A stretch of 64,000 nt of DNA from Zoogloea sp. (GTDB taxonomy: Bacteria; Pseudomonadota; Gammaproteobacteria; Burkholderiales; Rhodocyclaceae). The notes under the pieces are model-generated. The model ran no database searches. It saw only the letters and a program-made list of their open reading frames with translations, and was not told the DNA's origin. The translations under genes and the position numbers were made by a program. This document shows positions 22,817-31,370 of this stretch, one piece after another. The stretch covers positions 1 through 64,000 of the forward strand of contig NZ_JAQVCN010000019.1 of assembly GCF_028689785.1 (NCBI RefSeq). Direction: 5' to 3'. Position 1 is the stretch's first letter. Each line of letters starts with the position of its first letter.

Positions 22817-23371
22817 ATGCTGCCGGGCCCTGGTGTTCCGATACCGTTTGCTGCCGTGCTGATCCGCAATGAAACCCCGGCCGATGCTGTCGCCGTGCAT
22901 GAACTGAATGTGGCTGCTTTTGAGGGCAGCGCCGAGGCCGACCTGGTGGATGCCCTGCGCGGCCACACCTTTCCCTACGTGTCCCTGGTGGCTGACGACA
23001 AGGGGGTGATCGCGGGGCATATCCTCTTCACCCCGGTGCATCTGCCGGGTCACCTCCGGGCGCGGTTGATGGCCCTGGCACCCTTGGCCGTGCTGCCCGG
23101 CTATCAGCGCAGCGGCGTGGGCTCGGCCCTGGTCGAAGCCGGGTTGGAGCGGGCCCGCGAGGCCGGAGCCGGTGCAGTGGTCGTGCTCGGCCACCCCGGC
23201 TATTACCCGCGCTTTGGTTTCGTGCCGGCGTCGCACCACGGTATCCGCTGCACCTACATGGATTCCGGCGAGGTGCCCGACGAGGCCTACATGATCCTCG
23301 AACTGCAGCCTGGCCACCTGGAGGGGCTGGCCGGCTGCGTCGAGTATCACGCGGCCTTCTCGGCCGTCTAG
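22817..23371 (+). CDS. GNAT family N-acetyltransferase
   Basis: A 184-aa cytoplasmic acetyltransferase of the YhbS-like group. Motif A is LAVLPGYQRSGVGSALVEAG (the acetyl-CoA loop is QRSGVG). Next comes VVVLGHPGYYPRFGFVPAS, a YPRFGF signature common in this subfamily, and YMILELQPGHLEGLAG. The start is uncertain. The ATG at 22817 or a GTG at 22856 (VLIRNETPADAVAV) are both possible, and the second fits family length better. Its stop codon overlaps that of the convergent DMT transporter (23368-23371). The substrate is unknown. Confidence 0.8.
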   Translation: MLPGPGVPIPFAAVLIRNETPADAVAVHELNVAAFEGSAEADLVDALRGHTFPYVSLVADDKGVIAGHILFTPVHLPGHLRARLMALAPLAVLPGYQRSGVGSALVEAGLERAREAGAGAVVVLGHPGYYPRFGFVPASHHGIRCTYMDSGEVPDEAYMILELQPGHLEGLAGCVEYHAAFSAV

Positions 23372-24267
23372 CCGCCGCTTCCTGCCAGGCGGCGCAGCAG
23401 CGGCCGCCACAACTCGCCCTGGTGCACGGCCAGACCGAGCAGGATCAACCCGGTGCCGGCCCACAGGCGCAGGCTGATCACCTCACCGTTGAGCAGGTTT
23501 CCCAGCAGCAGGGCGAGCACGGGCGTGATCAGGGTGATCAGCGCCACCCGCGAGGCGTCCAGGTGCTTGATCACGTAGTAGTAAAGGGCAAAGCCCAGTA
23601 CCGACCCGAAAACCCCGAGATAGACGATGGCTGCACCGGCACGGGGCGGAACGGCGCTGGGCAGGTGCCCGTCGCTGAGTAGCCACACCAGGGTGAAGAA
23701 GGGCAGGGCGACGGTCAGCGTGCCCACGGTGGTGGCCAGGGGCGGGCTGTCGTCACCGATGTGCTTGAGGGACACCAGGCTGCCCGAGTACACCAGCACC
23801 GCGGCCAGCAGGGCCGCGAGGCCTTCCAGTGCATGCTCGCCGCCCAGGCTGTCACCGTGCACGAAGATCACCCCCAGCCCGGCAGCGCCCAGCAGGGTGC
23901 CGGCGAGGCGCGCCGGGGTGAGGGCCCGTTCGCCCAGGAACACGGCCGCCAGCACTGCGGCGAACAGGGGGGACAGGCCGAACAGTACTGCCACCAGCCC
24001 GGAGTTCACATAGCGGGCGCCCCAGTAGGTCAGCGCCATGGCGCCGAACAGGCCGACACCGCCCGACAGGTAGGCCCGTCGCGCCCGGGCATGCAGCGGA
24101 AAGCCGATTCGCCACACCAGCACCAGCAGCCCGGCCACCAGCGCACCGATGGCCATGCGGGCGAGCACGGCGAAGGCGAAGCCGATGCCTTCGGTGCTCC
24201 ACTGGATGGCCAGGGGCGTGGTGGACCAGATCAGGATGATGCCGAGGTAGGCAGCGGGCAGTGACAT
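23368..24267 (-). CDS. EamA/DMT family transporter
   Basis: A 299-aa inner-membrane protein with ten predicted helices in two EamA repeats (LPAAYLGIILIWSTTPLAIQ, GALVAGLLVLVWRIGF, GLSPLFAAVLAAVFLGERAL in the first; SLVSLKHIGDDSPPLATT, FGSVLGFALYYYVIKHLDAS and LITPVLALLLGNLLNGEVIS in the second). This is the RhaT/YdcZ superfamily of small-molecule exporters, with substrate not predictable. The ATG at 24267 has an AGGAG site 7 nt upstream. A strong intrinsic terminator lies between this site and a short upstream ORF, which implies attenuation. Confidence 0.85.
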   Translation of the reverse strand: MSLPAAYLGIILIWSTTPLAIQWSTEGIGFAFAVLARMAIGALVAGLLVLVWRIGFPLHARARRAYLSGGVGLFGAMALTYWGARYVNSGLVAVLFGLSPLFAAVLAAVFLGERALTPARLAGTLLGAAGLGVIFVHGDSLGGEHALEGLAALLAAVLVYSGSLVSLKHIGDDSPPLATTVGTLTVALPFFTLVWLLSDGHLPSAVPPRAGAAIVYLGVFGSVLGFALYYYVIKHLDASRVALITLITPVLALLLGNLLNGEVISLRLWAGTGLILLGLAVHQGELWRPLLRRLAGSGG

Positions 24268-24280
24268 GGGGTGACTCCTG

Positions 24281-24316
24281 AAAATGAAAAAGGCCGCGGA
24301 GGGAAATCCGCGGCCT
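24281..24316 (-). terminator. Attenuator-type intrinsic terminator upstream of the DMT transporter
   Basis: Read on the minus strand, a perfect 10-bp stem AGGCCGCGGA / TCCGCGGCCT with a TTTCCC loop is followed directly by TTTTCATTTT. It lies in the 5' leader, only a few bases before the Shine-Dalgarno AGGAG and 14 bp before the coding start of the transporter. Transcription must read through it to express the gene. Confidence 0.8.
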
Positions 24317-24345
24317 GTCGTGAAATCGGTGAAGCGACTAAGCAA

Positions 24346-24444
24346 TCAACCCGATCCCGGCCCCGGACGGACGGCCACGCGCCATGCGCGCAGGGCGCGA
24401 CGGCGGGCGGGCAGCAGGGGGCAGGCGATATAAGGGCAAGGCAT
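24346..24444 (-). CDS. Putative 32-aa leader peptide of the DMT transporter
   Basis: A short ORF MPCPYIACPLLPARRRALRA followed by WRVAVRPGPGSG, ending 30 bp before the terminator hairpin. It holds a cluster of arginines around a single tryptophan. The DNA over this cluster (GCGCCATGCGCGCAGGGCGC on the plus strand) can itself form a hairpin that could compete with the terminator. A possible promoter (TTGACG at 24480, GAGAAT at 24456) would start the transcript almost at this ATG. No clear ribosome site is seen, so coding status is uncertain. Confidence 0.4.
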   Translation of the reverse strand: MPCPYIACPLLPARRRALRAWRVAVRPGPGSG

Positions 24445-24509
24445 GGCCTCATTCTCGCGGCCGGACACGCAATGCGTCAAGGGCCGGCATGCCGATCGCT
24501 CAATGCGCG

Positions 24510-24535
24510 AAGGTCGAATGAATTTGACCCCACGG
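24510..24535. repeat. Solo copy of the GGTCGAAT palindrome with outer flank
   Basis: AGGTCGAATGAATTTGACCC then CACGG. This is the right terminal hairpin of the 90-bp element with its CCCAC flank and no partner hairpin on its left. Confidence 0.65.
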
Positions 24536-24573
24536 GGTGCCGCAGTGCGTGCTGCAGGCTGAGAGGCCGCGCT

Positions 24574-24664
24574 TGTGTGGGGGCGCATTCATTCGACCAC
24601 GGACTTCCGGTCACCGGCCTGCCTGTGATGCAGCGCGGGGAGGTCGAGTGAATTCGACCCCAAG
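24574..24664 (+). repeat. Composite palindromic element, copy C (about 90 bp)
   Basis: The left hairpin CATTCATTCGACC preceded by GTGTGGGG, and the right hairpin GGTCGAGTGAATTCGACCCC, enclose a core starting CGGACTTCCGGTCACCGGCC. The core's first part matches the GGACTTGTGATCACCGGCAT core of copies A and B. The second part differs (TGTGATGCAGCGCGGGGA). It lies upstream of the meta-cleavage operon. Confidence 0.75.
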
Positions 24665-24678
24665 GGGGCGTGCTGTTG

Positions 24679-24743
24679 ATACCTGGTAGGTATTGGAGAC
24701 AAAGTTATTAGGTATTGGACGGTATGTGTCCCCGTTCATAGAC
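24679..24743 (+). promoter_or_regulatory. GGTAT-motif operator array and weak promoter of the meta-cleavage operon
   Basis: The dyad ATACC-TGGTA-GGTAT (24679-24693) is followed by further GGTAT copies at 24711 and 24721 and by ATACC near 24753. The longer unit TAGGTATTGGA is repeated exactly at 24687 and 24709, 22 bp apart. A possible promoter is TTGGAC (24715-24720) with CATAGA 16 bp on. The array lies 60-120 bp before the first gene of the operon. No matching regulator gene is in the window. The rest of the 24268-24802 gap contains the leader, attenuator and repeats. Confidence 0.4.
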
Positions 24744-24802
24744 TGCCTCCCATACCGGACCTGCGGGTTCGGGCACTTCAGACCATTGATCGGGGTTTAA
24801 GC

Positions 24803-26263
24803 ATGCGTCTCATCGAGAATTTCATCGGCGGGGAATACACCGCCGGCCACAGCGGCAGGACTTTCGAAAAGCGTTCTCCGGTGGATAACCGGGTCATCGC
24901 CCGCATCACCGAGGCAGGGCGGGGCGAGGTGGACGCAGCGGTGTGTGCCGCCCGAGCGGCCCTCAATGGCGAGTGGGGTGGCCTGACTCTGGAGCAGCGG
25001 GTCGACCTGCTCTACGGCGTGGCCGACGAGATCACCCGCCGCTTCGAGGACTTCGTGGCCGCGGAAATGGCCGATACCGGCCAGCCCTCCCATGTCATGC
25101 GCCATGTGTTCATTCCTCGCGGTGCGGCCAATTTCAAGGTCTTTGCCGACGTGGTCAAGAACGTGCCGGCCGAGTCCTTTCAGATGTCCACGCCCGACGG
25201 TCGGGGTGCCCTCAACTACGCCATCCGGGTGCCCAAGGGGGTGATCGGGGTGATCAGCCCGTGGAATGCCCCTTTCCTGCTGATGACCTGGAAGGTGGGC
25301 CCGGCTCTGGCCTGTGGCAACACGGTGGTGGTGAAGCCTTCTGAGGAGTCGCCCCACACCGCCGCGCTGCTCGGCGAGGTGATGAACACGGTGGGTGTTC
25401 CCAAGGGTGTTTACAACGTAGTGCAGGGCTTCGGGCCGGACTCGGCCGGCGAGTTCCTGACCCGTCACCCTGGCGTGGATGCCATCACCTTCACCGGCGA
25501 GACCCGCACTGGCGCGGCCATCATGAAGGCCGCCTCCGACGGCATGCGCGACGTGTCCTTCGAGCTGGGGGGCAAGAACGCCGGCATCGTGTTTGCAGAC
25601 GCCGACTTTGACGCGGCGGTGGACGGCATCTTCCGCTCTGCATTTCTGAATACCGGGCAGGTGTGCCTGGGCACGGAGCGGGTATATGTGGAGCGGCCGA
25701 TCTTCGAACGTTTCGTGCAGGCCCTCAAGATGAAGGTCGAGGCGGTGAAGTTTGGCCGGCCCGAGGACCACGCCGCCAACTACGGCCCCCTGATCAGCCA
25801 GGAGCACCGCCAGAAGGTGCTTTCCTACTACCGCAAGGCGGTGGAGGAGGGCGCCACGGTGGTGACCGGCGGCGGCGTGCCCGACATGCCGGCCGAGCTG
25901 GCCGAGGGCGCCTGGGTGCAGCCCACCATCTGGACCGGCCTGCCCGAAACCGCCGCCGTGGTGCAGGAGGAGATCTTCGGCCCGTGCTGCCACATCCGCC
26001 CCTTCGACAGCGAGAACGAGGTGGTGGCCCTGGCCAACGACACCGACTACGGGCTCTCCACCACCATCTGGACCACCAACCTGGCCCGCGCCCACCGCAT
26101 GGCAGCACGTATCGAGGTGGGCATCACCTGGATCAACAGCTGGTTCCTGCGCGACCTGCGCACGGCCTTTGGCGGGTCGAAGCAGTCGGGCATCGGCCGC
26201 GAGGGTGGGGTGCATTCCCTGGAGTTCTACACCGAGACCCGAAACATCTGCGTGAAGCTGTGA
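24803..26263 (+). CDS. 2-hydroxymuconic semialdehyde dehydrogenase
   Basis: A 486-aa NAD-dependent aldehyde dehydrogenase of the DmpC/XylG group, oxidising the ring-cleavage product to 2-hydroxymuconate (the oxalocrotonate branch). Motifs are GVIGVISPWNAPFLLMTWK, the glycine-rich ITFTGETRTGAAIM, the glutamate loop SFELGGKNAGIVF and the catalytic cysteine in NTGQVCLGTERVYVE. The C-terminal WFLRDLRTAFGGSKQSGIGR is typical of the subgroup. It is the first gene of the operon. 2-aminomuconate semialdehyde dehydrogenase (AmnC) is a close relative that cannot be excluded. The neighbouring catechol dioxygenase favours the hydroxy form. Confidence 0.88.
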   Translation: MRLIENFIGGEYTAGHSGRTFEKRSPVDNRVIARITEAGRGEVDAAVCAARAALNGEWGGLTLEQRVDLLYGVADEITRRFEDFVAAEMADTGQPSHVMRHVFIPRGAANFKVFADVVKNVPAESFQMSTPDGRGALNYAIRVPKGVIGVISPWNAPFLLMTWKVGPALACGNTVVVKPSEESPHTAALLGEVMNTVGVPKGVYNVVQGFGPDSAGEFLTRHPGVDAITFTGETRTGAAIMKAASDGMRDVSFELGGKNAGIVFADADFDAAVDGIFRSAFLNTGQVCLGTERVYVERPIFERFVQALKMKVEAVKFGRPEDHAANYGPLISQEHRQKVLSYYRKAVEEGATVVTGGGVPDMPAELAEGAWVQPTIWTGLPETAAVVQEEIFGPCCHIRPFDSENEVVALANDTDYGLSTTIWTTNLARAHRMAARIEVGITWINSWFLRDLRTAFGGSKQSGIGREGGVHSLEFYTETRNICVKL

Positions 26264-26277
26264 CGGCGCGGAATCCG

Positions 26278-26298
26278 TAGGGGCGACTTCAGTCGCCA
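26278..26298. repeat. REP-like GGGGCGACTTCAGTCGCC repeat inside the meta-cleavage operon
   Basis: The copy GTAGGGGCGACTTCAGTCGC lies 15 bp after the dehydrogenase stop codon and 49 bp before the hydratase-decarboxylase gene. As an intra-operon hairpin it could stabilise the upstream mRNA segment. Confidence 0.8.
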
Positions 26299-26346
26299 GC
26301 GGACTTGCAGCAAAGACGGACCGATCGGTACCGGAAGGACATGCAT

Positions 26347-27993
26347 ATGAACGAAGAGAAGATCCACCAATACGGCGACGAGCTCTACGAGGCTTTCCTC
26401 AGCCGCCGTCCGATCCGCCCCCTGCTGGAGCGTGAGCCGGAGATCACCATCGCCGACGCCTATCGCATCCAGGAGCGCTTCGTGGCCCGCCGCGTGGCGG
26501 CTGGCGAGAAAGTGATCGGCAAGAAGATCGGCGCCACCAGCAAGCCGGTGCAGGACTTTCTGGGCGTGTATCAGCCCGATTTCGGCATCCTGCTGTCGGG
26601 CATGGTGTACAGCGAAGGCGACACCATCGACCTGGGCCAGCTGATCCAGCCCAAGGCCGAGGCCGAGTTGGCCTTCGTGCTCAAGGAAGACCTCAAGGGC
26701 CCGGGCATCACCGCCATGGACGTGATCCGCGCCACCGACTACGTGCTGCCCTGCTTCGAGATCGTCGATTCGCGCATCACCGACTGGAAGATCAAGATCC
26801 AGGACACCGTTGCGGACAATGCCTCGTGCGGCGTGTATGTGCTGGGCAAAACCAAGGGCGACCCGCGCAAGCTGGACATCACCCTGGCCGGCATGGTGCT
26901 GGAGAAGAACGGTGAGCTCTTCTCCACCGGCGTCGGCGCTGCCGTGCAGGGCTCGCCCGCCAACGCGGTGGCCTGGCTGGCCAACACCCTGGGCGAGCTG
27001 GGCATCCCCTTCAAGGCCGGCGAGGTGATCCTGTCCGGTTCCCAGTCGGCCCTGGTGCCCGTGGTGGATGGGGACGAGCTGGTGTGTACGGTGGGCGGCC
27101 TGGGGAGTTGTCGGGTGAGGTTTGCGGGGCAGAGCGCCACCCCTGGCGCGGCCGCTCCTGCCAGCGAGGCCCGCCCCGGCAGCAGCACCGCCGGCATGAA
27201 CCTGACCCTGGGCCGCGAGGACATCGTGCGCCTGTGCGAGCGCATCGAAGGTGCTCAGACCCGCGCACGTGCCATCCCCAAGCTGACCGACGAATATCCG
27301 GGCATGACCATCGGTGACGGCTACGCTGTGCAGATGGCCCTGCGTCAGCGCTTCCTGGCGGCAGGCCACACCCAGGTGGGCTGGAAGGCCGGCCTGACCT
27401 CGAAGGCCAAGATGGTCCAGATGGGCGTCAACGTGCCCTCCATCGGCTTTCTCACCGACCGCATGGCCCGCCCGGAGAACTCGGCCATTTCCACGGCCGA
27501 CCTGGTGCACCCCCGCGTCGAGTGCGAGGTGGCCTTCGTGATGAAGAAGGCCCTGCAAGGCCCTGGCTGCACCCGCCAGGACGTGCTGGATGCCACCGAC
27601 TACGTGCTGCCGGCGGTGGAGATCATCGATTCGCGCTTCTCCGGCTTCAAGTTCGACCTGCCCAGCGTGGTGGCCGACAACGGCTCGTCGGCCCGCTTTG
27701 TGGGCGGCGGCCGGGCGCGCTACGTGACCGACATCAACCTGGAAACCCTGGGCGTGGTGATGGAGAAGAACGGCGAGCTGGTGGCCATGGCCGCCTCTGC
27801 CGCCGTGCTCGGCCACCCGGCCGACGCTATCGCCATGCTGGTGAACATCCTGGCCGAGCTGGGTGAAGGGCTGCCCGCCGGCAGCTTCGTGATGAGCGGC
27901 GGGATCACCGAAGCCATCGCGGTCAAGCCCGGCGACAACGTGATTGCCCGCTTCCAGGAGCTGGGCAGCGTGTCCATGCGCTTCGTCGAGTAG
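26347..27993 (+). CDS. Fused 2-oxopent-4-enoate hydratase / 4-oxalocrotonate decarboxylase
   Basis: One 548-aa chain joins two enzymes normally made as separate subunits, DmpE/XylJ and DmpH/XylI. Residues 1-258 match the hydratase ([52 protein letters not shown]). Residues 284-548 match the decarboxylase ([40 protein letters not shown]). Metal-site glutamates are visible in both halves ([14 protein letters not shown]). Between them is a 25-residue Ala/Pro/Ser linker. The ATG at 27196 that begins the second half has no ribosome site, so internal initiation is unlikely. The start at 26347 is preferred to an ATG 6 bp upstream because GGAAGG is better spaced. Confidence 0.9.
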   Translation: MNEEKIHQYGDELYEAFLSRRPIRPLLEREPEITIADAYRIQERFVARRVAAGEKVIGKKIGATSKPVQDFLGVYQPDFGILLSGMVYSEGDTIDLGQLIQPKAEAELAFVLKEDLKGPGITAMDVIRATDYVLPCFEIVDSRITDWKIKIQDTVADNASCGVYVLGKTKGDPRKLDITLAGMVLEKNGELFSTGVGAAVQGSPANAVAWLANTLGELGIPFKAGEVILSGSQSALVPVVDGDELVCTVGGLGSCRVRFAGQSATPGAAAPASEARPGSSTAGMNLTLGREDIVRLCERIEGAQTRARAIPKLTDEYPGMTIGDGYAVQMALRQRFLAAGHTQVGWKAGLTSKAKMVQMGVNVPSIGFLTDRMARPENSAISTADLVHPRVECEVAFVMKKALQGPGCTRQDVLDATDYVLPAVEIIDSRFSGFKFDLPSVVADNGSSARFVGGGRARYVTDINLETLGVVMEKNGELVAMAASAAVLGHPADAIAMLVNILAELGEGLPAGSFVMSGGITEAIAVKPGDNVIARFQELGSVSMRFVE

Positions 27994-28050
27994 CGATACG
28001 GCCCCGCAGGAAACCCATTCGCCCCAACCCACCCCGTGGAGAGAGAGCCC

Positions 28051-28266
28051 ATGCCAATTATCGAGATGCACATGATGGTGGGTCGCACCACCGAACAGAA
28101 GAACAGGGTTGCCGTTGCGGTAACCGAGGCCGTGGCGAAGAGCCTCGACTGCAGCGCCGACACGGTGCGCATCCTGATTACCGAACACGCCAGCGACGGT
28201 TTCTACGTGGCCGGCCAGACCATGGCCCAGCGCGCCGCCGCCCGGGCCCAGGAGAAAAGCGCATGA
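28051..28266 (+). CDS. dmpI: 4-oxalocrotonate tautomerase
   Basis: A 71-aa tautomerase that ketonises 2-hydroxymuconate to 2-oxo-3-hexenedioate. The mature N-terminus would be Pro-1 ([20 protein letters not shown]), the catalytic base of the family. A conserved arginine follows in the [17 protein letters not shown] region. It is slightly longer than the classical 62-residue enzyme, through an Ala/Arg-rich tail. The ATG at 28051 follows GGAGAGAGAGCCC. It overlaps the acetaldehyde dehydrogenase gene by 4 bp (ATGA), so translation is coupled. Confidence 0.9.
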   Translation: MPIIEMHMMVGRTTEQKNRVAVAVTEAVAKSLDCSADTVRILITEHASDGFYVAGQTMAQRAAARAQEKSA

Positions 28267-29171
28267 AGAAGATCCGCTGCGCCCTGATCGGCTCGGGCAA
28301 CATCGGCACCGACCTGATCTACAAGATCCAGCGCAGCCCGGTGCTGGAGCCCGTGTGGATGGTGGGCATTGACCCCAGCTCCGAAGGGCTGGCCCGCGCC
28401 CGCGAGATGGGCCTCAAGACCACCGCCGAGGGTGTGGATGGGCTGCTGCCCCATGTGCTGGAGGACAATATCCAGATCGCCTTCGACGCCACCAGCGCCT
28501 ATGTGCATGCGGAGAACAGCCGCAAGCTCAACGCCCTGGGGGTGATGATGATCGACCTGACGCCCGCCGCCATCGGCCCCCTGTGCGTGCCGCCGGTCAA
28601 TCTGCGCCAGCACGCCGAGAAAGTGGAGATGAACGTCAACATGATCTCCTGTGCCGGCCAGGCGACGATCCCCATCGTCAATGCCGTGTCGCGCATCCAG
28701 GGCGTGGGCTATGCCGAGATCGTGGCCAGCCTGTCGTCGAAGTCGGTGGGCCCCGGCACCCGGGCCAACCTGGACGAGTTCACCTACACCACCTCCAGCG
28801 CCATCGAGCAGGTGGGCGGGGCGCGCAAGGGCAAGGCCCTGGCCATCATCAACCCGGCCGAGCCGCCGATGATCATGCGCAACACCATCTCCTGCCTCAC
28901 CGATGATGAGCCCGACCACGGCAGGATCACCGAATCCATCCTGCAGATGATCGGTGAAGTGCAGAAGTACGTACCGGGCTACCGCCTGGTGAATGGCCCG
29001 ATCTACGACGGCAACAAGGTGCAGGTGTTCATGGAGGTGGCCGGGCTGGGGGATTACCTGCCGCGCTACGCCGGCAACCTGGACATCATGACCGCCGCAG
29101 CCACCTGCACCGCCGAGATGTTCGCCGAGGAGATCCTCAAGGGCAGCATCAGGCTGGAGCCTGTCGTGTAG
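28263..29171 (+). CDS. dmpF: Acetaldehyde dehydrogenase (acylating)
   Basis: Converts acetaldehyde, NAD+ and CoA to acetyl-CoA, taking acetaldehyde directly from the aldolase through a channel. The 302-aa length is normal. Visible features are the Rossmann motif [20 protein letters not shown], the catalytic cysteine in [20 protein letters not shown], and the C-terminal [20 protein letters not shown] with [17 protein letters not shown]. It is immediately coupled to the tautomerase, with dmpG 149 bp downstream behind a REP pair. Confidence 0.95.
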   Translation: MKKIRCALIGSGNIGTDLIYKIQRSPVLEPVWMVGIDPSSEGLARAREMGLKTTAEGVDGLLPHVLEDNIQIAFDATSAYVHAENSRKLNALGVMMIDLTPAAIGPLCVPPVNLRQHAEKVEMNVNMISCAGQATIPIVNAVSRIQGVGYAEIVASLSSKSVGPGTRANLDEFTYTTSSAIEQVGGARKGKALAIINPAEPPMIMRNTISCLTDDEPDHGRITESILQMIGEVQKYVPGYRLVNGPIYDGNKVQVFMEVAGLGDYLPRYAGNLDIMTAAATCTAEMFAEEILKGSIRLEPVV

Positions 29172-29189
29172 CGACCGCAGGGGCAACTT

Positions 29190-29276
29190 GTAGGGGCGAC
29201 TTCAGTCGCCCATCCGCACGGAATACCCGGCGCCATTCGCCGATCGAAGTCCGCGGGCGGCTGAAGTCGCCCCTAT
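29190..29276. repeat. Paired inverted REP-like repeats between dmpF and dmpG
   Basis: GTAGGGGCGACTTCAGTCGC at 29190 and its inverse GGCTGAAGTCGCCCCTAT ending at 29276 face each other across about 45 bp, forming a BIME-like unit. A third, degenerate copy (CAGGGGCAACTTG) precedes it. The unit splits the otherwise tight dmpF-dmpG pair. Confidence 0.85.
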
Positions 29277-29319
29277 CGGGTACGGCCGCATCGCCACACC
29301 CTTTACATTGGAGAGACCC

Positions 29320-30363
29320 ATGGATCTCAAAGGCAGGAAAATCACTCTGCACGACATGTGCCTGCGTGACGGTATGCACGCCAAGCGCGAGCAGATCAGC
29401 GTCGATCAGATGGTCAAGGTCGCCACCGCCCTGGATGCGGCCGGTGTGCCCTATATCCAGGTAACCCACGGTGCGGGCCTGGGCGGCAACTCGCTGCAGC
29501 ACGGCTTCGCCCCCCATAGCAACGAGGAATACATTTCCGCCGTGGCCAGCAAGATGACCCAGGCCAAGGTGTCGGTGCTGCTGATCCCCGGCCTGGGCAC
29601 CATGAAGGAGCTGCAGTCTGCCTACGATTGCGGTGCCCGCAGCGTGCACGTGGCTACCCACTGCACGGAGGCCGACACCGCACCCCAGCACATCGCCTTT
29701 GCCCGCAAGCTGGGCATGGACACCACTGGTTTCCTGATGATGGCCCACCTCAACGACCCCGATGGCATCGCCCGGCAGGGCAAGCTGATGGAGAGCTATG
29801 GTGCCCATACGGTGTATGTCACCGACAGCGCCGGCTACATGCTGCCGGACGACGTGAAGGCCCGTATCGGCGCTCTGCGCGCCGTGCTCAAGCCGGAAAC
29901 CGAGATCGGCTTCCATGGTCACCACAACCTGGGCATGGGCATCGCCAACTCCATCGCCGCTATCGAGGCCGGCGCCACCCGCATCGACGGCTCTGCCGCC
30001 GGGCTGGGCGCCGGCGCCGGCAACACGCCGCTGGAGGTCTTTGCCGCCGTGTGCGAGCGCATGGGCATCGAGACCGGTGTGGATCTCTTCAAGCTCATGG
30101 ACGTGGCGGAAGAAATCATCGTGCCGATGATGGAGCACGTGGTGCGCGTCGATCGGGAATCCCTGACTCTAGGTTTTGCCGGCGTGTATTCCACCTTCCT
30201 GCTCCACTCAAAGCGTGCCGCCGACCGCTTCGGCGTACCCGCCCGGGACATTCTGGTAGAGCTGGGACGCAAGAAGATGATCGGCGGTCAGGAAGACATG
30301 ATCATGGACACCGCCATGACCATGGCCAGGGAACGTGGCCTGCTCAAGGCCGTGGCAGCCTGA
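29320..30363 (+). CDS. dmpG: 4-hydroxy-2-oxovalerate aldolase
   Basis: Cleaves 4-hydroxy-2-oxovalerate to pyruvate and acetaldehyde. A 347-aa class II (Mn2+) aldolase. Motifs are the N-terminal [20 protein letters not shown], the metal-binding [40 protein letters not shown] and a C-terminal DmpG communication domain ([18 protein letters not shown]). The ATG at 29320 follows a GGAGAG ribosome site. It pairs physically with DmpF. Confidence 0.95.
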   Translation: MDLKGRKITLHDMCLRDGMHAKREQISVDQMVKVATALDAAGVPYIQVTHGAGLGGNSLQHGFAPHSNEEYISAVASKMTQAKVSVLLIPGLGTMKELQSAYDCGARSVHVATHCTEADTAPQHIAFARKLGMDTTGFLMMAHLNDPDGIARQGKLMESYGAHTVYVTDSAGYMLPDDVKARIGALRAVLKPETEIGFHGHHNLGMGIANSIAAIEAGATRIDGSAAGLGAGAGNTPLEVFAAVCERMGIETGVDLFKLMDVAEEIIVPMMEHVVRVDRESLTLGFAGVYSTFLLHSKRAADRFGVPARDILVELGRKKMIGGQEDMIMDTAMTMARERGLLKAVAA

Positions 30364-30430
30364 ACACACGGACGGGGTGCCCACGCAGGCGCCCCGCAGT
30401 AGCACCCCCCATCCACCAATGGAGACAAAG

Positions 30431-31366
30431 ATGGCACTCAGAGGATTGCTTCGCATGGGCGAAGTGGCGATACGCGTACTCGACATGGGCGAAGCCCGCG
30501 AGCACTACGGCAAGCGCATGGGCCTGCACGAGGTCATGACCGACGCCGCCGGACAGGTGTATTTCAAGGCCTGGGACGAGCACGACCACCACTGCCTGGT
30601 GCTGCGCGAGGCCGAGTCGTCGGGCATGGACTACTTTGCCTTCAAGGTCTTCGATGACGCTGCCCTGGTTGAACTGGAGCCCAGGATCCGCGCCTTCGGC
30701 CTGCAGGTGGAGCACATCGAGGCCGGGGTGTACCCGAAGAGTGGGCGGCGCCTGCAATTCACCCTGCCCAGCGGCCATGTGATGCAGCTGTACGCCCACA
30801 AGGAGCAGACCGGCAACAGCCTGCCCTTGCTCAACCCGGGGGTGTTGCCCGACGAAGGGGTGATCCGTGGCTTCCGCATCAACCGCCTCGATCACGCCCT
30901 GGTGGGCGGTGTGAACATCGACGAATCGGCGCGGCTGTTCACCGAGGTGTTCGGTTTTGATCTGAGCGAGCGCCTCATCGACGCCGAGAGTGGCCAGTCC
31001 CTGGCCCTGTTCCTGAGCTGCTCCACCAAGCCCCACGACATCGCTTTCGTGCTGCAGCCCACACCGGGGCGCTTCCACCACGTGTCCTTCCTGCTGGAGT
31101 CGGTGAACGACGTGATCCACGCCGCCGACCTCATCGGCAAGTACCGCATCCCGGTGGACGTGGGCCCCAACCGCCATGGTGTCACCCGCGGCGCGACCAT
31201 CTATTTCTTCGATCCGTCGGGCAACCGCAACGAGGTCTTCTCCGGCGGCTACGTGCATTACCCGGACACCCCGACCCTCACCTGGGACACCACCGAGCTG
31301 GGGCATGCCACATTCGCCCAGGACAATGTGGTGCGCGAGAGCTTCCTGACCGTGCTGACGGGCTGA
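30431..31366 (+). CDS. dmpB: Catechol 2,3-dioxygenase
   Basis: Extradiol ring cleavage of catechol to 2-hydroxymuconic semialdehyde. The 311-aa two-domain vicinal oxygen chelate protein is close to the classical 307-aa XylE/DmpB. The Fe(II) ligands are H155 (NRLDHALVGG), H217 (GRFHHVSFLLES) and E268 (NRNEVFSGGY). Their spacing equals that of XylE. The ATG at 30431 follows GGAGACAAAG. The gene is 67 bp after dmpG and 4 bp before the SDR gene. It is placed after the lower-pathway genes, unlike dmp/xyl operons. Confidence 0.93.
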   Translation: MALRGLLRMGEVAIRVLDMGEAREHYGKRMGLHEVMTDAAGQVYFKAWDEHDHHCLVLREAESSGMDYFAFKVFDDAALVELEPRIRAFGLQVEHIEAGVYPKSGRRLQFTLPSGHVMQLYAHKEQTGNSLPLLNPGVLPDEGVIRGFRINRLDHALVGGVNIDESARLFTEVFGFDLSERLIDAESGQSLALFLSCSTKPHDIAFVLQPTPGRFHHVSFLLESVNDVIHAADLIGKYRIPVDVGPNRHGVTRGATIYFFDPSGNRNEVFSGGYVHYPDTPTLTWDTTELGHATFAQDNVVRESFLTVLTG

Positions 31367-31370
31367 CATC

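Noticed and set aside
24797-26215. Long antisense frame opposite the aldehyde dehydrogenase
   Set aside because: Composition is the antisense pattern of GC-rich coding DNA and the plus-strand gene is unambiguous.
28051-28266. Second catalytic reading of the tautomerase as a fusion with dmpF
   Set aside because: The 4-bp overlap is a normal ATGA coupling with a stop codon between the two.
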